A stretch of DNA of 35,593 bases. It comes from Caulobacter sp. SLTY. GTDB lineage: Bacteria > Pseudomonadota > Alphaproteobacteria > Caulobacterales > Caulobacteraceae. The notes beneath the pieces are model-generated. The model did no database searches, was not told the DNA's origin, and was given only the letters and a program-made list of their open reading frames with translations. This document shows positions 27,241-34,243 of the stretch, piece by piece (the stretch's first letter is position 1; each line of letters begins with the position of its first letter). Where the stretch lies: positions 1-35,593 of the forward strand of contig NZ_JAAALA010000038.1 of the NCBI RefSeq assembly GCF_009905535.1, given 5' to 3'. The position numbers and the translations under genes were made by a program.

Positions 27241-27263
27241 AGCCGGGCCTGTGGGGCCCGGCT
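27241..27263 (-). promoter_or_regulatory. Hairpin in the tsf leader
   Basis: AGCCGGGCC (27241-27249) and GGCCCGGCT (27255-27263) are perfectly complementary around a 5-nt loop. It lies 37 nt upstream of the tsf start, between the rpsB end hairpin and tsf. No U-run follows. It may be an RNA-processing or attenuation structure. Confidence 0.4.
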
Positions 27264-27280
27264 GTGACAAGGGTTTGAAA

Positions 27281-27310
27281 CGGACCCTCCGGACCCGCCG
27301 GAGGGGTCCG
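27281..27310 (-). terminator. Hairpin just after rpsB, possible attenuator before tsf
   Basis: On the minus strand CGGACCCCTCCGG pairs with CCGGAGGGTCCG (one bulged base) around a 5-nt loop. It begins 3 nt after the rpsB stop and is followed by TTTCAAACC, a weak U-tract. It probably reduces rather than stops transcription into tsf, which would set the S2 to EF-Ts ratio. Confidence 0.5.
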
Positions 27311-27313
27311 AAA

Positions 27314-28201
27314 TCAGCTGGCGGCCGGTTCTTCGGACGCCGAGCCGGCGTCTTCAGCCGGCGCTTCGGCGGCGGGAGCCGCTTCAGCAACCGGAGTCTC
27401 CTCGGCAGCGGGGGCGGCGGCTTCTTCAGCAGCCGGCTCCGGGGTCAGTTCGCGGGCCAGGGTCGGCTCGATCGGGGCGACCGAAGCGCCCAGGTCGACG
27501 CCCGAGGCGGCGGCGCCGGCGGCCATGCCGTCCAGCACCGAGTCGGCGATCAGGTCGACGTACAGCTGGATGGCGCGGGCGGCGTCATCGTTGCCCGGGA
27601 TCGGGTAGGTGATGCCGTCCGGATCGCAGTTGGTGTCCAGGATCGCGATGACCGGGATGTTCAGCTTGCGGGCTTCCTGGATGGCGATCGCTTCCTTGTT
27701 GGTGTCGATCACGAACATGATGTCGGGGATACCGCCCATGTTCTTGATGCCGCCCAGCGACAGCTCCAGCTTTTCACGCTCGCGGGTCAGGCCCAGGCGT
27801 TCCTTCTTGCCGCGGCCCTGGCCTTCGCCGTCCAGCAGGCCTTCCAGTTCGCGCAGGCGGGCGATCGAGCCCGAGATGGTGCGCCAGTTGGTCAGGGTGC
27901 CGCCGAGCCAGCGGTGGTTGACGTAGTACTGGGCGCAGCGCTTGGCGGCTTCGGCCACCGGATCGGACGCCTGGCGCTTGGTGCCGACGAACAGCACGCG
28001 ACCGCCGGCGGCGGCGACTTCACGCACCTTCACCAGCGCCTGGTGCAGGAGCGGGATCGACTGCGACAGGTCGATGATGTGGATGTTCGAGCGCGAACCG
28101 AAGATGTAGCGGTCCATCTTCGGGTTCCAGCGGTGGGTCTGGTGGCCGAAGTGGGCGCCCGCTTCGAGCAGCTGGCGCATGGAGAATTCAGGCAGAGCCA
28201 T
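27314..28201 (-). CDS. rpsB: 30S ribosomal protein S2 with long acidic Ala/Pro tail
   Basis: The 295-residue protein begins with the alphaproteobacterial S2 start [20 protein letters not shown]. Other S2 blocks are [37 protein letters not shown] and [25 protein letters not shown]. The globular part ends near residue 240; E. coli S2 is 241 long. The last ~50 residues are an Ala/Glu/Pro low-complexity acidic tail, probably disordered. ATG 28201 fits the family; the open frame upstream is a non-coding extension. The best Shine-Dalgarno match (AAAGGA) is unusually far, about 13 nt, from the start. A 5' leader of about 125 nt could hold autoregulation. Confidence 0.96.
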   Translation of the reverse strand: MALPEFSMRQLLEAGAHFGHQTHRWNPKMDRYIFGSRSNIHIIDLSQSIPLLHQALVKVREVAAAGGRVLFVGTKRQASDPVAEAAKRCAQYYVNHRWLGGTLTNWRTISGSIARLRELEGLLDGEGQGRGKKERLGLTREREKLELSLGGIKNMGGIPDIMFVIDTNKEAIAIQEARKLNIPVIAILDTNCDPDGITYPIPGNDDAARAIQLYVDLIADSVLDGMAAGAAASGVDLGASVAPIEPTLARELTPEPAAEEAAAPAAEETPVAEAAPAAEAPAEDAGSASEEPAAS

Positions 28202-28247
28202 GGTCTGTATCGGATCCTTTTTCCGGTTATCGCCTCCGCGGACAATT

Positions 28248-28285
28248 CCCGACCGGATGGTCAGGACCGGAACGGATCGGTCGGG
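28248..28285 (-). promoter_or_regulatory. Structured element in the rpsB 5' leader
   Basis: CCCGACCG (28248-28255) and CGGTCGGG (28278-28285) are perfect complements enclosing 22 nt. The interior can also pair (GGTC with GACC). It lies in the predicted rpsB leader, about 47 nt before the start codon. S2 is known to repress its own mRNA in several bacteria, so an autoregulatory binding site is a reasonable guess. No named Rfam motif is claimed. Confidence 0.4.
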
Positions 28286-28332
28286 ATGTCTCCCCGGCCG
28301 GCCCGAACGCCCGCGTGCGTGATGGGCGGGGG

Positions 28333-28360
28333 AGATAGTCGGAACGGGCGGGAAATGCAA
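28333..28360 (-). promoter_or_regulatory. Candidate rpsB promoter
   Basis: On the minus strand TTGCAT (28355-28360) is followed by ACTATCTC (around 28332-28339), close to the Caulobacter -10 pattern GCTANAWC with a spacing in the allowed 10-14 nt class. This places transcription start near 28326 and gives a leader of about 125 nt. Confidence 0.5.
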
Positions 28361-28391
28361 GGGTGGGCGTCCCAAGGCCAAGGAGGCTGTC

Positions 28392-29354
28392 GTGCGCGTC
28401 CTTCCGACCCTGTTCGTCCTGTTGGCCATCCTGGCCGCCTGCCCGGCCGGCTCAACCCCGCCGGAAGTCGTGCGCGGACCCGACCATGTGATGGTCTGGA
28501 CCACCGACGAAGCGGCATCTGACGCGCTTCTGACACGACTCGGCTTCACCCTCAGGCCGGCCGGATCATTCGAGGACTTCGCCTCCAGCCGCACGGTGAT
28601 GTTCGCCGACCAGACCTTCCTCGAACTCTTCCACATCTATGACCGCTCAAAGGCGACCAGCCCTCAGGCCCGCGCGGAACTGGCGTTCTTCGATCAGGGA
28701 TCGGGGGCCAACAGTTTCGCCATCCAGGTCACCTCCGCCGCCAAGGCCCAGGCCAGGCTGCGCGCCGCCGGCTTCGATGTCGACGAGGTCCATGCCGACA
28801 GCTTCGACCCGGACGGCCCTGACGGGCCCAAGCCCGCGCAGCCGGCCAACTGGCGGGACTTCCATTTCCGGAGGTCGCCGGTCCAGGGCGCTGAGGTGTT
28901 CTTTATCCAGTATGCGCCCGAACCACCCCCGTCGCCACAAGCCCAGGACCGCTTCAAAGCCCGCACCACCCATGCCAACGGCGCCCAGCGGCTGTCGGCG
29001 GTGTGGCTGCTGGTCGAGGACCCGAAGGTCGAGGCGGAGGCCTACCGGCGGATGGGCTTCACTGTTCGACCGCCAGCATGGGTCCCCTCGCTCGGCGTCG
29101 AGGCGACGACCGTAGCGGTGGGAACTGGCCAGGTCATTCTGCTTGGACCCGGCGAGCCGCCCGGCCTCCCGTCGCCGTCCACACGGCGTGGGCCCAGGAT
29201 CGTCGGGCTCAGCATCGCGGTGAGCGACCTGAGCGCCGCCAGGCAGCGGGTCCGATCTCAATATCCCGACGCGGCGCTCCACGAAGGACCGCTGGCGATC
29301 GCCCCAAGCATCCGGGACCTCGGTGTTTTCCTGGCTTTTCACGGTCCGGAGTGA
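28392..29354 (+). CDS. Predicted lipoprotein with glyoxalase-like (VOC) domains
   Basis: The 320-residue product starts at GTG 28392, with AAGGAGG 6 nt upstream. A signal peptide ends in the lipobox LAAC, so Cys17 should be lipidated. The rest looks like two vicinal-oxygen-chelate modules of the Glyoxalase_3 type. The first begins [24 protein letters not shown] and has [15 protein letters not shown]. The second includes [21 protein letters not shown] and [21 protein letters not shown]. Known relatives are soluble metal-dependent enzymes, so export with lipid anchoring is unusual. Candidate ligands are His33-type (GPDHV) and Glu/His in FLELFHIYD. The substrate is unknown. It is divergent from rpsB and convergent with a small lipoprotein gene. 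Confidence 0.8.
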   Translation: MRVLPTLFVLLAILAACPAGSTPPEVVRGPDHVMVWTTDEAASDALLTRLGFTLRPAGSFEDFASSRTVMFADQTFLELFHIYDRSKATSPQARAELAFFDQGSGANSFAIQVTSAAKAQARLRAAGFDVDEVHADSFDPDGPDGPKPAQPANWRDFHFRRSPVQGAEVFFIQYAPEPPPSPQAQDRFKARTTHANGAQRLSAVWLLVEDPKVEAEAYRRMGFTVRPPAWVPSLGVEATTVAVGTGQVILLGPGEPPGLPSPSTRRGPRIVGLSIAVSDLSAARQRVRSQYPDAALHEGPLAIAPSIRDLGVFLAFHGPE

Positions 29355-29363
29355 CGAACCGGC

Positions 29364-29714
29364 TTATTCCGCCGGCTGCAGCCAGCGGTCCACGACAAAG
29401 ACCGATCGATCCGACGAGAACAGGCATGCCGTCCGGATTGCTCCCCCGGGCACACAGGCTTCACGGCGGCCGACAACCCTGATGTGCTGGCCAGGGGTCA
29501 GCCGTTCGATCCGTCCATCGCGCACCATCACCAGGCTGCAGAACCTGTGTCGTCCACAGCGATAGCGCAGCAGATCGCCATGATCATACTCGTAGCGCCC
29601 CGCAATTTCGAAGGCCGGCCCGCCCACGGCTGGCAGGCTCTCAAGGTTGGATACGCCGCCGGCGCATCCCGCAATCACCGCCGCGGCGCCAGCCAGGAGG
29701 CAACGGCTAGACAT
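29364..29714 (-). CDS. Small Cys-containing lipoprotein, unknown function
   Basis: A 116-residue protein is predicted from ATG 29714. The signal [17 protein letters not shown] ends in the lipobox IAGC (Cys17). The mature part contains [20 protein letters not shown], then [20 protein letters not shown], and ends in [12 protein letters not shown]. Four Cys residues in the mature part (RYRCG, HRFCS, EACV, TACL) may form two disulfides in the periplasm. The start overlaps the end of dnaE by 8 nt, so translation may be coupled. Converges with the VOC lipoprotein gene after 9 nt. I know no family for it. Confidence 0.72.
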   Translation of the reverse strand: MSSRCLLAGAAAVIAGCAGGVSNLESLPAVGGPAFEIAGRYEYDHGDLLRYRCGRHRFCSLVMVRDGRIERLTPGQHIRVVGRREACVPGGAIRTACLFSSDRSVFVVDRWLQPAE

Positions 29715-32700
29715 CTTCCAGGAACGCCACACCCGGCGCGGTCTTCAGAGCCCCGCGCAGCGAAGCGTCGAGCGCGTAGAACCCCGGCAGCTTCATCTCC
29801 ACCTCGCGACCGCCGCCGATACCGGCGACCAGGATGACCTCGCCGCCGCGCTGCGACGCCGCGCGGGTCAGGCGCTGCTTGAGAGCCTCGATCTCGGTCG
29901 AGCCCGAGGAGACGTGGACCTTCAGACCCGCCGCCACGGCCTCGATCGACTTATCCACGGGCTCCGCGTCGTCCCCGAAGAAGCGGACCTCGCCGTCGCG
30001 GGCTTTGGCGCGGACGCGGATGACCACCGCCTTGCCGGGCTCCAGCACCTCACGGCACTTGCGCAGGCTCTCCGGCGGGAACAGCACCTCGTATTCGCCG
30101 CTCGGGTCGGAGAGGGAGACGAAGGCGAACTTGTCGCCGCTCTGGCTGGCGCGTTCCTGGCGGCGGCGGACCATTCCGGCCATCTTGAACACCTCCTGCC
30201 CGGCCTCGGCCTGCGGCAAGGCGTCGGACAGCAGGGTCACACGGCGCCGCTGCAGCACCTTGACCATGTCCTCCAGCGGGTGGCCGGTCAGGTAGAAGCC
30301 GACCGCCGAAAGTTCCTCGTCGAGGCGGCGGATCTGGTCCCACGGCTCGATCTTGGGCAGGCGCGGGCGCGAGGCCTCGCTTTGGTCGCCACCGAACAGG
30401 CTGACCTGGGACGAGGCGCGGTCGGCGGCGAGGCTCTGGCCGTGGGCGATCAGCACATCGGCTGCGGCGACGATCTGGGCGCGGTTGGGGTGGATGGAAT
30501 CGAAGGCGCCGGCCCGCGCCAGCCCTTCGAGAGCGCGCTTGTTGACCTGCTTGGGATCGACCCGCTCGACAACGTCGAAGATGTCCTTGAACGGCCCGCC
30601 CTCGCGCCGCACCTCGACCAGGTGCTCCATCGCGGTCAGCCCGACGTTGCGCACCGCCCCAAGCGCATAGAGCACCGCGCCGTCCTCGACCTCGAAGTCG
30701 GCGCCCGAACGGTTCACGTCCGGCGCACGCACTGGGACGCCCGACTTGCGGGCGTCCTGGTAGAAGACCGCCAGTTTGTCGGTGTTGGAGATATCGAGGC
30801 TCATGGACGCGGCCATGAATTCGACCGGCGCGTTCGCCTTCAGCCAGGCGGTATGGTAGCTGATCAGGGCGTAGGCGGCCGCGTGGCTCTTGTTGAAGCC
30901 ATAGCCCGCGAACTTCTCCACCAAATCGAAGATCGACTTGGCCTGCGCCGGATTGACCCCTTTCTGCTCGGCCCCGGCCACGAAGCGGACCTTCTGCTGG
31001 GCCATCTCCTCAGGCTTCTTCTTGCCCATGGCGCGGCGGAGCAGGTCGGCGTCCCCAAGGCTGTAGCCGGCCAGGATCTGGGCGATCTGCATCACCTGTT
31101 CCTGGTAGACCACGATGCCGTAGGTCTCTTTCAGCACCGGCTCGAGGGTGGGGTGCAGATAATCGATCGGCTTGCGGCCGAACTTGCAGTCCACAAAGCT
31201 GTCGATGTTGTCCATCGGCCCCGGCCGATAGAGGGAGATGATGGCGGTGACCTCCTCCAGGCTCCCCGGCCGCAGCTTGCGCAGGGTGTCGCGCATGCCC
31301 TGGCTTTCCAGCTGGAACACCCCGACCGTCTGGCCCGAACTCATCAGCTCGTAGGAGGGCGCATCGTCGAGGGCCAGGGTGGACATATCCACAGCCGCCC
31401 CGCGCCGGGCCATGTGCTTGAGCGCCCGATCGATGACCGTCAGCGTCTTCAGGCCCAGGAAGTCGAACTTCACCAGCCCGGCGCTCTCGACCCACTTCAT
31501 GTTGAACTGGGTGGCCGGCAGGTCCGAGCGTGGATCCTTGTAGAGCGGCGTCAGCTGGACCAGCGGGCGATCGCCGATCACCACGCCGGCGGCGTGGGTC
31601 GAGGCGTTGCGGAACAGCCCTTCCAGCTGCAGCGCCACGTCGAGGCAGAGGCGGACCTGCTCCTCCTCGTCCCGGGCCTGCTTCAGCCGGGGCTCGATCT
31701 CGATGGCCTGGGCCAGGGTGGTCGGGCTGGCCGGGTTGTTGGGGATCATCTTGGCCAGCCGGTCGACCAGACCGAGCGGCAGCTGCATCACCCGCCCGAC
31801 GTCGCGCACCACGGCGCGGGCCTGCAGGGTGCCGAAAGTGATGATCTGGGCGACCTTGTCGACGCCGTACTTCTGCTGGACGTAGGAGATAACCTCCTCG
31901 CGCCGCTCCTGGCAGAAATCGATATCGAAGTCGGGCATCGATACCCGCTCCGGATTGAGGAACCGCTCGAACAGCAGTCCAAACCGAAGCGGATCGAGGT
32001 CGGTGATGGTCAACGACCAGGCGACCAGCGACCCGGCGCCCGAGCCCCGGCCCGGTCCCACCGGAATGCCGTGCGCCTTGGCCCATTTGATGAAGTCGGC
32101 CACGATCAGGAAGTAGCCGGGGAAACCCATCTGCTGGATGATGCCGATCTCGAACTCAAGCCGGCTCCAGTAGTCGTCCTCGGAGGCCGCCAGCTCGATC
32201 GCGGCCAGGCGGGCCTTCAGCCCCTCACGCGCCTGGTGCGCCAGTTCGTCGTTCTCGCTGCGCCCCGCGCCGGTGTCGAAGCGGGGGAGGATCGGATCGC
32301 GCTTGCTGACCATGAAGGCGCAGCGGCGGGCGATCTCCAGGGTCTGGTCGCAGGCCTCGGGCAGGTCGGCGAACAGGGCCCGCATGTCGGCGGCGCTCTT
32401 GAACCAGTGCTCGCCGGTGACCCGCCGCCGCTCGTCTTGACCGACGAAGGAGCCGTCGGCGATGCAGAGCAGGGCGTCATGCGCCTCGTACATCGTCTGG
32501 GCGGGGTAGTAGACGTCGTTGGTGGCGACCAGCGGCACGTCGTGGGCATAGGCCCAGGCCACCAGCCCCGGCTCCGCCGCCGCCTGCTGCGGCAGGCCGT
32601 GGCGTTGCAGCTCGACATAGAAGCGATCGCCGAACACCCGGCGCATCTCGGCCAGAGCCGCCTCGCCCTCGCCCGCCTTGCCGGCCGCGAACAGCGGATC

Positions 32701-33138
32701 GACCGGCCCATCGACGCCCCCCGACAGCAGGATCAGTCCCTCGCTATGGGCCGCCACCTTGCTCCACGGAACGGAGGGTTCGGAGACCGCGTCGACCTCA
32801 AGATAGGCCGCCGAGGAGAGCTCGGAGAGATTGAGATAGCCCGCCTCGTTCTGGGCCAGCAGCAGGACGGTGGGAACGCGAGCCCAGCGCTCCGGCGGCC
32901 CCTCGCCTATTCCGGTGACCGGCAGGGCGCAGGCGACAAGCGGCTGGACCCCGACATCCTTGGCGCCGACCGAGAACTCCAGCGCCCCGAACAGATTGGC
33001 CCGGTCGGCGATCCCGACCGCGGGCATCCCCTGCCCCGCGGCCAGCTTGGCCACCCCGTCCGCCTTGATGGCCCCTTCCAGCAGGCTGTAGGCCGAGCGG
33101 ACCCGCAAATGGACAAAGCCGTTCGCCAGATCCGCCAT
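29707..33138 (-). CDS. dnaE: DNA polymerase III alpha subunit (replicative, DnaE1 type)
   Basis: The 1143-residue polymerase replicates the chromosome. The N-terminal PHP domain begins [20 protein letters not shown]; the first metal motif HxH is degenerate (HLRVR), as in E. coli, so proofreading must come from a separate epsilon subunit. Catalytic aspartates are in PDFDIDF (Asp403, Asp405), with the third in [20 protein letters not shown]. Motif [20 protein letters not shown] precedes them. A helix-hairpin-helix region ([20 protein letters not shown]) and an OB fold ([18 protein letters not shown]) fill the C-terminal third. ATG 33138 follows sidA by 49 nt with no terminator visible. Length and complete PHP domain separate it from error-prone DnaE2. 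Confidence 0.96.
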   Translation of the reverse strand: MADLANGFVHLRVRSAYSLLEGAIKADGVAKLAAGQGMPAVGIADRANLFGALEFSVGAKDVGVQPLVACALPVTGIGEGPPERWARVPTVLLLAQNEAGYLNLSELSSAAYLEVDAVSEPSVPWSKVAAHSEGLILLSGGVDGPVDPLFAAGKAGEGEAALAEMRRVFGDRFYVELQRHGLPQQAAAEPGLVAWAYAHDVPLVATNDVYYPAQTMYEAHDALLCIADGSFVGQDERRRVTGEHWFKSAADMRALFADLPEACDQTLEIARRCAFMVSKRDPILPRFDTGAGRSENDELAHQAREGLKARLAAIELAASEDDYWSRLEFEIGIIQQMGFPGYFLIVADFIKWAKAHGIPVGPGRGSGAGSLVAWSLTITDLDPLRFGLLFERFLNPERVSMPDFDIDFCQERREEVISYVQQKYGVDKVAQIITFGTLQARAVVRDVGRVMQLPLGLVDRLAKMIPNNPASPTTLAQAIEIEPRLKQARDEEEQVRLCLDVALQLEGLFRNASTHAAGVVIGDRPLVQLTPLYKDPRSDLPATQFNMKWVESAGLVKFDFLGLKTLTVIDRALKHMARRGAAVDMSTLALDDAPSYELMSSGQTVGVFQLESQGMRDTLRKLRPGSLEEVTAIISLYRPGPMDNIDSFVDCKFGRKPIDYLHPTLEPVLKETYGIVVYQEQVMQIAQILAGYSLGDADLLRRAMGKKKPEEMAQQKVRFVAGAEQKGVNPAQAKSIFDLVEKFAGYGFNKSHAAAYALISYHTAWLKANAPVEFMAASMSLDISNTDKLAVFYQDARKSGVPVRAPDVNRSGADFEVEDGAVLYALGAVRNVGLTAMEHLVEVRREGGPFKDIFDVVERVDPKQVNKRALEGLARAGAFDSIHPNRAQIVAAADVLIAHGQSLAADRASSQVSLFGGDQSEASRPRLPKIEPWDQIRRLDEELSAVGFYLTGHPLEDMVKVLQRRRVTLLSDALPQAEAGQEVFKMAGMVRRRQERASQSGDKFAFVSLSDPSGEYEVLFPPESLRKCREVLEPGKAVVIRVRAKARDGEVRFFGDDAEPVDKSIEAVAAGLKVHVSSGSTEIEALKQRLTRAASQRGGEVILVAGIGGGREVEMKLPGFYALDASLRGALKTAPGVAFLEDV

Positions 33139-33187
33139 TTCCGCCGCCGCCTTTCGCTAGAGAGCAAGCCGTAGCCTTAAGCCCGAC

Positions 33188-33277
33188 TCACGCCGCCAGA
33201 TAGGCCACCGAGCACATCATCCACACAAAGCCGACGACCGAAGCCAGAGCGAGGGTTTCCCGAGCGATCCGAGCCAT
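33188..33277 (-). CDS. sidA: SidA-like 29-residue SOS-induced inner-membrane division inhibitor
   Basis: An ORF of 29 codons plus stop runs from ATG 33277 to TGA 33188. It has an excellent ribosome-binding site, GGGAGG, 6 nt before the start. The product starts [10 protein letters not shown] and continues with a single hydrophobic helix (about 8-29, including [10 protein letters not shown]) with a positively charged N-terminus. A perfect LexA box lies 19 nt upstream of the start codon. In Caulobacter crescentus, SidA is a 29-residue, LexA-controlled inner-membrane protein that delays cell division through the FtsW/FtsN divisome step, and I recall it lying beside dnaE. Length, topology, SOS box and position all agree; sequence identity could not be checked. 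It lies 49 nt upstream of dnaE on the same strand. Confidence 0.85.
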   Translation of the reverse strand: MARIARETLALASVVGFVWMMCSVAYLAA

Positions 33278-33295
33278 TTTGGCCTCCCGTTCCAA

Positions 33296-33310
33296 GTTCC
33301 GGCTTTGTTC
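33296..33310 (-). promoter_or_regulatory. Perfect LexA operator (SOS box) of sidA
   Basis: The plus strand reads GTTCCGGCTTTGTTC, exactly GTTC-N7-GTTC. It ends 19 nt upstream of the sidA ATG on the opposite strand, between the -10 region and the ribosome-binding site. LexA bound here would block initiation of sidA and of any read-through into dnaE. Confidence 0.85.
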
Positions 33311-33336
33311 CTATTCCCGTTTTGTTCCACAGGCAA
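33311..33336 (-). promoter_or_regulatory. Candidate sidA promoter with a second, degenerate LexA box
   Basis: On the minus strand TTGCCT (33331-33336) could be the -35 and GAATAG (33311-33316) the -10, with a 14-nt spacer in the Caulobacter range. Overlapping it, ATTCCCGTTTTGTTC (33313-33327, plus strand) is ATTC-N7-GTTC, one base off the SOS consensus and 2 nt from the perfect box. Two adjacent boxes around the -10 would give tight repression. Confidence 0.5.
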
Positions 33337-33384
33337 GATGGAATCTCACCGTTCGGGGAGAACTTTGCAGGCGGCTGTGGATGC

Positions 33385-33702
33385 CTACTCTTCGGCGCCG
33401 TTCATCGGCGGCTGGTGAGCGGCCACGATGTCGTCCAATTCAGCCTTGCGGACGGCGCGGGTGACGTTCAGGCGCACGAAGATGGTGTTGGCCCCGTGGG
33501 CCTTGCGGGCGCGATCCCAACCGGTGTGGACACCCTTGTGAAGGCATTCGGTCTCGCCGGCGTAGACCACCGTGCGCTCCTCGCCTTTCACCTTCACGAA
33601 CAGATAGTTGGCGCCCGTGGGGGAGATCGGTCCGGAGCCTTCCAGCGGCAGGTAGCGATAGCCGTGACCCGACTGTCCGACGAACTCGATCTGCTGGGCC
33701 AT
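33385..33702 (-). CDS. Small GIY-YIG-like protein, unknown function
   Basis: The 105-residue protein starts at ATG 33702 with GGGAG 7 nt upstream. The pattern resembles a minimal GIY-YIG domain. NYLFVKV (about 32-38) is in the GIY position and VVYAGETECLHKG (about 45-57) in the YIG position. WDRARKAHGANTIFVRLN supplies basic residues. The C-terminal R-x-x-E-x-x-x-I ending (AVRKAELDDIVAAHQPPMN) matches the catalytic Glu and terminal Pro-x-Asn of the fold. Strict GIY and YIG triplets are absent, so nuclease activity is doubtful. It lies just upstream of sidA on the same strand and is divergent from the BlaI-type gene. Family membership is inferred from this pattern. Confidence 0.75.
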   Translation of the reverse strand: MAQQIEFVGQSGHGYRYLPLEGSGPISPTGANYLFVKVKGEERTVVYAGETECLHKGVHTGWDRARKAHGANTIFVRLNVTRAVRKAELDDIVAAHQPPMNGAEE

Positions 33703-33810
33703 TCGACGCTCCCACTAGCCTTACACGGAGCGTCTGTGTCTCGCGCGGATGGCGAAATAGGGGCGAGGCGGCGGTTTCTACGGGGCGCGGAAAACCCCTG
33801 TTCGTGACGA

Positions 33811-33839
33811 TTGACAGCGAGGCGCGACATTTGTAGCGT
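33811..33839 (+). promoter_or_regulatory. Candidate promoter/operator of the BlaI-M56 pair
   Basis: TTGACA (33811-33816) is a perfect -35. The -10 is poorly defined (TAGCGT at 33834 with 17-nt spacing, or TTGTAG at 33831 with 14). GACATTTGTA (33826-33835) has inverted ACA/TGT arms, close to the TACA...TGTA half-sites of BlaI/MecI operators, and overlaps the presumed -10. Autorepression by the BlaI-like protein is therefore plausible. Confidence 0.4.
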
Positions 33840-33865
33840 CATCGCGACGATAGACGAGTGAGCCG

Positions 33866-34243
33866 ATGATCCAGCCTCCATCCGATACCGAACTCGAAGT
33901 CTTGAAGATCTTCTGGCGCGACGGCGCGGCCAGCGCGCGCGAGGTGCAGGACGCCCTGCCTGGCGGATTGGATTGGACCGCCTCCACCACCCGCACGGTG
34001 CTGGAGCGGATGCGGGCCAAGGGCCTGCTGGAGCGGCGCTCCGTTCATGGACTGGCCGTCTATGAGGCGGTTCAGGGCAAAGCCGATGTGCTCGGCGGCG
34101 TGCTGCGCCGGGTGATGCGCCAGGTGCTGGAGGTGGAAGGCCCCCTGCCCGCCTCCGCCTTCGCCGGCAGCCAGATCCTGTCGGCTGCCGAACTGGCCGA
34201 ACTGGAAGCCCTGCTCAACGCCGAAGAGGAGTTGCCCAAGTGA
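33866..34243 (+). CDS. BlaI/MecI/CopY-family transcriptional repressor
   Basis: The 125-residue winged-helix repressor has the family start SDTELEVLKIFWRDGAASAREV, the recognition helix region DWTASTTRTVLERMRAKGLLE and the wing RRSVHGLAVYEAVQ. The C-terminal half (VLGGVLRRVMRQVLEVEG, then AELAELEALLNAEEE) forms the dimerisation helices in which the sensor protease normally cuts. Its stop overlaps the GTG of the M56 protease gene (GTGA), the classic blaI-blaR1 arrangement. Relatives control beta-lactamases, copper pumps or other stress genes. The regulated target is not visible here. Confidence 0.9.
   Translation: MIQPPSDTELEVLKIFWRDGAASAREVQDALPGGLDWTASTTRTVLERMRAKGLLERRSVHGLAVYEAVQGKADVLGGVLRRVMRQVLEVEGPLPASAFAGSQILSAAELAELEALLNAEEELPK

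Noticed and set aside
29359..29375. CCGGC-N7-GCCGG as a terminator between the two converging lipoprotein genes
   Set aside because: Only a 5-bp stem overlapping a stop codon and no T-run on either strand; too weak to call.
29707..33138. Error-prone DnaE2 of an imuA-imuB-dnaE2 cassette, given the nearby SOS box
   Set aside because: Length 1143 residues, E. coli-like numbering of the catalytic aspartates and absence of imuA/imuB neighbours indicate the replicative DnaE1.
29647..33174. 1175-codon open frame on the plus strand across dnaE
   Set aside because: It is the exact antisense of dnaE. The translation is His/Gly/Arg-rich without any recognisable domain, while dnaE has all polymerase motifs. 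High-GC codon use keeps antisense frames open.
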